A stretch of DNA of 64,000 bases from contig CM038466.1 in the NCBI GenBank assembly GCA_021464415.1, positions 35,742,833 to 35,806,832 of the forward strand, read 5' to 3'. The notes under the pieces are model-generated. The model made no database searches and was not told where the DNA came from. It saw only the letters and a list, made by a program, of their open reading frames with translations. Below, one piece after another: positions 57,097 to 64,000 of this stretch. The stretch comes from Lonicera japonica. Its lineage: Eukaryota; Streptophyta; Magnoliopsida; Dipsacales; Caprifoliaceae. The position numbers and the translations under genes are program-made. Numbering within the stretch: the stretch's first letter is position 1; the number at the start of each line of letters is the position of its first letter.

Positions 57097-58640
57097 CATC
57101 CTTAAATGCTTTTTTCATAATAATTTTTCCTATAAACCAAATTTTCAAGCAATTGATAGGAGGGAGGAATTGAACGCACAATCACACAGAAGGTGACAAT
57201 TATAGTCGTCAATTTTATTTATTTCGCCCTCTAATATGTTTAGGTTAAAATGTAAGTTTTAGCAACAAAATAGACATAACATACTCCTTTAGTGACGGAA
57301 ATTTTCATTTCGTCATCAGATGGATTTTCATAGTAACGAAACATAGAATTCATCAAAAATAAATAAATTGCGATAGTCAAGAGATTTGTGGCAAAACTGA
57401 AAGTTTTGTCACTCAATAGTGGTTCCTTAATGTGAATCAAACTTTAGCTATCCTAGACATACAGTGATCAAAATCCTTTGTGACAAAAATCGTTGTTTTT
57501 TGACAAAGACATTTAGTAATGCAAGTTTAATAACCTCATTTTGACAAACTCTTTTATCATTAATGTAATTTGCAACGAAGGCTAACTTTTAGCGACAAAA
57601 ATTTTTATCACAAAAATTTGATGTGTGGTAAAATATACGATCTAAGTTCGATTTCTCGCAGGTACAATTCTTAAAGCCAGTCCTAAATTCTTAATAAAAT
57701 ATTCTTACCTTTATTCATAAACAAAGTTGGAAAAAAAATTAAAAAATAAGTAAAATTAAAGCTTTGACTCCCTAGAGTTTCCCTGTCCTTTAATGTAAAA
57801 GTGACATGGTTCAGTTGACAACTCAATAAAAAGACAAAACACTTCTTCATTCGGTGATGATTGTGGCATAATCGTAATTTAGAGCAAAGTCTAAGGGCAA
57901 AAGGGTAATATGAGAGGGTCAAGCGGTGATGACAATTTCAGTTCCTGATGGGTACAAAAGTAGACGCCATCCAGTTGTTTGCGACTTTGCGTACCTCGGT
58001 TACTTAAATTGAGTCGGACCTGACGTGTCAACATTAAAGAAGGGAGTGCCTACGTGGCAGCATTACATAAATGTTGTTGTTTACCTCACCCCTTTTTTTT
58101 TAATGGTGGCTATTTAAATACAACTTTTTATTTAATAATATTTTATTTTTTATTCAATTGATTATAAGTTAACGAAAATTGAGTATAAAATTAAAAATAT
58201 TTTATTTAGTTTTTATAAATCAAATAATATATATTTACGCACTTGCTATTAAAACGTATAAAAAACATATTATTTAAAAATATTTTATGCTATACAAATA
58301 ATGACTTATTTTTCTTTCTTTCTTCTTTTGTAGTTGAATCTTCGTAAAAATAAATTTATAGATATCATTCATCATCAGTAGTTCACTTGAAATTTAAGCA
58401 CCTTGGATAAAATAAAAAAAAATAAAAAATTTAATGGTGGATCAGATCGTGACAGTATGAATATAAAGTTTATCTATGCTTAATTTTTTATTTTTTTTTA
58501 ACAATTGTTTCTAGAAGGATTTGAACACGTAATTTTTCACTATATAAATCGTTCTTCACAGTAATTTGGTTAACTATTAAACCAATTCCATAAAATCCTA
58601 GAATTATAAATACATATATATATGTGTGTGTATGTGTGTG
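56258..58640. other. Intergenic DNA right of the retroelement
   Basis: No recognisable gene. Contains a 55-bp tandem duplication with CTTAAAAGCTTATAAGCTAG (56406-56515), a (TAA)n microsatellite at about 57055-57094, a zone with repeated GACAAAAATTTTT/ACGAAAT motifs (57285-57610) that looks like transposon debris, a G-box-like ACGTGGCAG near 58051, and a SINE-like A/B box pair on the minus strand (58590-58500). Confidence 0.4.
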
Positions 58641-58648
58641 CGCATTTT

Positions 58649-59035
58649 AAGTAAGAACCACTATTTAAGGACCATATTTATGGACCGGGGAATTTAGAAC
58701 TCTCCCCATTATAATTTTTTGATAAAATTTAATGGGGATGTTTTTCATCATGTGTAGAACATTTTCACCAAATTTCATAAAAAAATTCAACCGGGAAGTG
58801 GGTATAAACTACATGATTGAAAAATATTAGATTTTATATATCTATTTTTGGACTGACTAATATTTTTCAATCCTGCAGTTAACCCACTTTCATGTTGAAT
58901 TTTTTGATGAAATTTGGTGGAGATATTCTACATATGTTGACGAATATTCCCACCAAATTGCATCAAAAAATTATATCGAGAAGCATGCCAAATGTTCCGA
59001 TCCGTAACTATAGTCCTTAAATAGTGGTATTTAGT
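58649..59035. mobile_element. Foldback MITE-like element
   Basis: Terminal arms TACCACTATTTAAGGAC (right end, inverted) and AACCACTATTTAAGGAC (left end) pair, and inner arms (CACCAAATTTCATAAAAAAA / TTTTTTGATGAAATTTGGTG) pair as well. The inner arms are shared with 22875-23255. Target duplication not resolved. Confidence 0.55.
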
Positions 59036-59216
59036 TGAAATTTTTCCCTTATATATATATTTGAGACAAATTTCAATTGTTATTAAAACTTGTTAAAATT
59101 TTAAATTGTCTATTTTAAACCTAAAATCTTCTCATTCGATAAACAATATGCTTAAATTATGACAAAATTCGAATATTGGATATTAATAAAGTAAATTTTT
59201 ACCGAACCATTAAGTC

Positions 59217-59859
59217 TAGGGGTGTACATTGGTTTGAAATTAATATATTTATTGCAATCTTTCGATCAATCCAATCCAATCCAACATGATTTTATATTTT
59301 AGAATTCAATCCAATCCGACTTGGTTTCAAAATATAATCCAATCTAATCCAATTTGACATTGAATTGGATTGGTTCGAAACTGTCTTTTGTATAAGGATT
59401 ATTTAAGTTTCAATAACATCCAAAACAAATCTAATCAACTTCACAAGGACCAAGACAATATAATTAAAAAAATTCCTTCATTACTAAAACAAAAAATTAT
59501 ATTATTAATTTATTCTATATTAAAATCTAATTTATTAGTAAAATAGAAGAGAAGTAAATTAGTGTTTATTTATTAGGTTTTTTTTATATATGTAGCAATA
59601 CTAAGTTGTAGCGCGGACTATATTAATAACTTAGTGTATAAAATAACCAATTACGTAAAGATAAATATCATTTTTAATTGAGATTGGATTGTATCGTTTT
59701 GACAATGATTTCGCTAAGGTGATAACCAAACCAATCCAATGTTTGGTCGGTTTTCTAAAACACAAACCAATCTAATCCTTTAGTTCCATCGAGTCCAATA
59801 AATTTTTTAAATAGATTTGATCGCTTTAAGAGGATTAGATTGAATTGTGCACACCCCTT
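59217..59859. mobile_element. hAT-like MITE 5
   Basis: The 643-bp element has ends TAGGGGTGTACA and TGTGCACACCCCTT and a perfect 8-bp duplication ATTAAGTC (59209-59216, 59860-59867). The arms are made of CAATCCAATCC / GGATTGGTT words around an AT-rich centre. No coding sequence. Confidence 0.85.
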
Positions 59860-59867
59860 ATTAAGTC

Positions 59868-61072
59868 ACTTAACATCTTTATTTAACTTTTGGTTCGAAT
59901 TGAATGTATAAGAGTAGCACTTACACCACATTTGCAGGTTAGTCTGTGGTCTTCAATTGCGGAGTCCAAATTTTTTCTACCCTAAGCTAATACAATGTTA
60001 TTTAAATCCAAGTTTAAAAGAATTAATTTTTATCATATATATTTATCTACAAAAAAATTCATATGAAATACTATAATCTACTTTAAATACATTTTGAATT
60101 GTGAAAATGTTAGAAGGGTTTTACTATGATAATTGTATTAATTTTTGATTTTATTTTTTTGACAAAAGATAATTGTATTAAATGTTCTGAATCCCTATAA
60201 AATGTAAACTTAGGCATATGCATAAGCAACACCAAATGTTGTAGCCGTTTGAATCTATGTATAAGTGTCATAAAAATATCACAAAATATTAATTTTAAAG
60301 TGTTAAAAATACTAAAATAATAAATATTTCCCTACTTATGACTATGTAGTTTATGACAATTGTAATCGAAGGGAAAAATAATTTTTTTCCCATAACATAA
60401 ATGGGAAAAATTATATTTGTCTACTTACTAGAATTAATTTATTTAAAAATACTAAACAAATACATTTCAAAATCTAAAGTCGACATTTACCCACATTACG
60501 CACTATAATGTGAACAATTTTGTGCATATTTTAGACCACTTATTAATCTTTGTTTGTCCACTTTAGGTTGTAAAATTTCTTTATTTTCTTTATTTGTAGT
60601 ATATTGTAATAATTATAGAGTTAGTGAGAAAAAGATCGAAAAATGGTTGAATTAATTGAATATAGTATCGAAGTCAAGAAGAAGTTGATCAAAGCAATTT
60701 TGAAATAAGAGTCGTATTTGAGAAAGTTATGCAACAGTTCGGCATTTTGAACATATATTTTTGCTAAAAAAATTGGATTTTTGCGTTCTTTATATAGTTG
60801 GAAAGCATATTCAAAGACCTATAACTTTCACGATTTAATGTTTATCAAATTCAAAGGCTTACTTTGTTGAAAAACAGTCATAAAACTACTGCTGGTGGAC
60901 AATAAAAAAAATTAAGACGTGGCAGCCACCCACCAAAAATTAAAACCCTAGTCTTCATTTAATTACTTACTCTTCTATAATTCAATCTTTATTCAACCTC
61001 TTTCCATATTTTTCTCATTAAACCCTAACTCTTCTCCTATTTATAGAATCATTCTTCAAAAAATATATATCA
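59868..61072. other. Intergenic, unassigned
   Basis: No domain recognised. The last part (60600-61070) has a AAGACGTGGCAGCCACC patch and several AAACCCTAA phrases before a CTATTTATAG, reminiscent of LTR-type promoter DNA. The solo LTR is inserted at its end. Confidence 0.35.
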
Positions 61073-61077
61073 TATCT

Positions 61078-62636
61078 GTTGGTCAGATAACAACCCTAGA
61101 AGAGGGGGTGAATAGGGTTTTTAAAAAACTTAATGCGGAACTAAAATATTTTTTTAAAATATTTAAGCAAAGCAACTTAACTATGTAATAATATCAAGGA
61201 AATAACCAATTTCAAATAATCAATTCCAAGATAAGCAAATAAGCAATCTCAAAATACAAGCAATAATATAGCAATAAAAAGAGAGCTTGAGTTTAGAAAG
61301 ATTAAACCAATTTGAAGCTCAAGGCTTTTTGCCCTCACGGTTCGGTTTCTTCAACCATACGTCCGCGCTCGATTAGTTTCCCAAGAATTTTCACTATTCA
61401 ATCTTCTTCAGGTGAAGATCAAACCTCAATACAAATGTTGCTATACACACAACACTCACAATGTAGCTATACCCACTATATTTCTCACAAGATATGCTCT
61501 CTTGCTCTATAAAGAGACAAACTCTCTTTTGAAATAAATAATGAATTGTTTGTGGTGATACACACCAATACAATAACTCTCAAGTGTATTTGAAGATTAT
61601 AAATGAAGCTCACACTAGAGTTATCAAGATTGATCAAAATATATAGCTCAAAAGATGAAAGATTGATCAAAATGTGTTCTTGAATCTTTCTATATTTGAA
61701 TATATGAATAATAGAGTATTAGAATGATTCAAAGTGTGTTAAAACATGTCTAGGACCTCATATATATAACTTGAAAAATCATATGGCCGTTGGGGATGAT
61801 TAAGAAAGGTTTTGAGTCAAAGGAATACATTTTCAAACTTTTCAACAGCTAGTTTTGACAAAAAATTCAAATTTATTTTGATAATTTCTCTCAATTTGAC
61901 CGTTGGATTATGCTCATATTTTAGTCAAAAGTACTAAGAGATGTTATCTAACTACTGTAAAATTTTTAAAATGATCGGATTCCGGAAAAGCCTCCATCTT
62001 ATCATTAGATCAAAACTGTGCGAAAATTGAGCGAATTTTAAATGTAAAATAAAAATATTTTTTCAATTTAATAATTTAGTTCCAAATAAAATTATAATGA
62101 TTTTTGAACCTCAAAGATATGTTTCTAAGATACCTATTTTTATTAGAGCTTAAAATATAATCATTTAAAATTAATATGAATTTATTTTGAAACTCGGTCT
62201 TTGTAAAATGATGTTTTTCAAATAAATTTAATTTCAAGTTTGTTTGAATCAATCTTTAAAATACGCATGAATACATTTGAGCTATAGGGATTTGATCAAT
62301 AAAGTAACTTTACATAAATCTTAAGCACTCACTCAATTACTGAATTAACGAGTCTTCGAATGCTTTGATTTGTTTCTTCGGATTGATCTTCATTTGAAGC
62401 TTTTTCCTTGAAGCTTTTCATATAGTCATTTGATCCTTTGTGCTTCATGATTTGCATTGAGAGATTTCATCTTCTTTGTCTTGTCCAATGATCGAATAGT
62501 GAAAGATTGATCATTGTTATGTTTTTCTTGAATTTTTCAAGTAAATAAACTGTATACTTATATCAAGAAACATGTTAAATCACACATGATTGATTTATTG
62601 TTATTATCAAAATAAGATTAAGATCTTAAGTCAACA
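61078..62636 (+). mobile_element. Solo LTR, probably Ty1/copia
   Basis: The 1559-bp unit starts TGTTGGTCAG and ends AAGTCAACA, flanked by a perfect 5-bp duplication ATATC (61073-61077, 62637-62641). The phrase AGAGGGGGTGAATAGGG near the start is common in plant copia-type LTRs, and a TCTATAAAGAG TATA-like box lies near 61507. With no internal region present, it most likely arose by LTR-LTR recombination. The family is not determined. Confidence 0.8.
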
Positions 62637-62641
62637 ATATC

Positions 62642-64000
62642 AACCTCCGATTTTAACCTTTAGTTCCCAACTCCCATTATGCAATTATTTTTTAGAGATT
62701 ATCTGGGATTTTAGTAGATATATCTTTCCATCAAAAAACTTGGTGAGTGTTTTTGAAACTCCTAATCTCCATTATGCGATGCCACGTAGAGGTTGTTTCT
62801 ATTTTTAGTGAATATATCTCTACGATTGAAGAACATTATGAGATTTAAAGCCTTAATTTTCGTGGTACAATACTAGGTGGTGAAATTATTTGTATTTTTA
62901 GCAGATATATCTTTTTATTGAAATTGTATTGTGAGGGTTAGTAGGGGAAGAAATTTTCACAAGTCCAAGAAAGGTTCTCTATACTTTTTTATCAGATATA
63001 ATTCAAAGCAGAAGAGTATTTGAAATTTCATCCAACTATTTTATTTTTATTTCGTATTAGATTAGTGTGCAATTTAATTTTTGATATAATGTTATTTTTA
63101 TATAATAAAAGCAATTAGATTAATACAAATTCTAACTCTTGTTTCTTGTGGATTCAGTCACTTACTTCATCTATTTACATTATTAATGCAGTTTGGTAAA
63201 GTTATGCGTTTTTGATATAGTGTTTTTCTGAAGACATGCTCTATCACACTACATAGCCCGTTAGTGGAGCTAAAAGAGGCCGTAGACAAGAGGACATGCC
63301 TTCGCAAATAAGTTTTTATGGAAACTAATTTTCGTGCATAGTGGTTCAAATATATATAATTTAAAAATAAAAAGTTATTATTTTTTTTTTCAGAAGTATC
63401 CTCCCAGTAAAGAGCCTTATCACTCTCATTGTTAGTAAGAGTACAAATTCCATTGTTTACTAGTACAAATCTTTTCTATAAAATGAAACTTTACAAAAAT
63501 AAAATTAAAAATTAAAAAAACCCGAGTAATTTTAATAACTGCTAAAATATCTTTTAATTTTATATTAAGTAATAGATTAATTTAAAAAAAAATTATGGGC
63601 GTCAAAAAAATTGGGTCTACCTAAAGTTGAGCCCTCTTTAAGCTCGGCCCCGGCCTTGTATTCCTTTTTGTTGTTGCAATCATTCTTCGTAGACATTTTG
63701 AGTAAAAAAGCAAAAAATTGAACACCATGTCCCAAAGGAGGCCACCTTATTTGTCAGAGTCCCCTGACTAAAATCTTTTCCTTTAATTACACCATTTTAA
63801 AATGATATTATTAATTTAAGATAAATAGGTTATTTTTTTTTTTAAATAAATGTGAATTAATTTAAATTTTAAGCTTTTAAGCTTGTTGCTAATTTAAATA
63901 ATTTTCTTTGAGACTTTATTGAATGTTGTGGGCCAGGTCGAGATGGGCCATGCCTGTTTGATGTTCCGGGTTTGACCCACATTTCTTGTGCTGGATCTGT
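62642..64000. other. Intergenic, unassigned
   Basis: AT-rich DNA. Repeated phrases such as TTTTAGTAGATATATCTTTCCAT and TTTTTAGCAGATATATCTTTTTAT (62710-62920) suggest a diverged tandem repeat. A GAGCCCTCTTTAAGCTCGGCCCCGG patch near 63630 may be an element end. No gene recognised. Confidence 0.4.

Overview
This is a repeat-dense, AT-rich stretch of a plant nuclear genome, almost certainly a eudicot. The evidence is one recognisable host gene with plant-type introns (myo-inositol oxygenase, MIOX), a Tat/Ogre-like Ty3/gypsy retrotransposon in two copies of very different age, a CACTA transposon, several hAT-like non-autonomous elements with perfect 8-bp target duplications, LINE and SINE debris, and a solo LTR. 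There are no bacterial-style operons.

Layout. 1-8.7 kb: partial copies of the MIOX 3' region, one of them inverted, split by a MITE and by a 6.1-kb CACTA element that carries host-gene fragments (U-box-like exon, LINE-type RNase H). 9.07-19.12 kb: an old, decayed gypsy element on the + strand, with stop-riddled gag-pol, a deletion over the primer binding site, a Tourist-like MITE in its 3' LTR and a 100-N assembly gap. 19.35-19.90 kb: hAT-like MITE. 22.19-32.79 kb: MIOX on the minus strand, reconstructed here as 11 exons encoding 308 residues with all six expected iron ligands; its introns hold two hAT-like MITEs and LINE/SINE remnants. 33-38 kb: intergenic, with another hAT-like MITE. 37.996-56.252 kb: a young full-length 18.26-kb gypsy element in minus orientation (1754-bp LTRs differing at only three sites that I can see, perfect CACAA duplication). 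56.3-64 kb: intergenic, with a foldback element, a fifth hAT-like MITE and a solo LTR.

The most interesting object is the young gypsy element. Besides gag-protease-RT-RNase H-RNase H-integrase on its sense strand, it carries two antisense genes between integrase and the 3' LTR: a four-exon plant-mobile-domain (PMD) gene of 751 codons, and a 418-codon gene resembling the plant DUF7745 family that has one in-frame UAG. Antisense extra ORFs, including PMD ones, have been described in Tat-lineage elements. What stands out here is that all three core promoters (LTR, PMD gene, second antisense gene) have a TATA box directly preceded by repeated copies of one 12-bp CpG-rich palindrome, TGTCGCGCGACA: 11 in each LTR and three before each antisense gene. 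Many spacings are about 20-22 or 30-32 bp. This looks like an element-wide cis-regulatory code linking sense and antisense genes. In the old copy the same palindromes survive mostly as CpG-to-TpG/CpA derivatives, consistent with methylation-driven decay.

The sense polyprotein of the young copy is interrupted by two one-base homopolymer contractions. They may be real or assembly errors. All functional statements are from sequence reading only; no database search was run.
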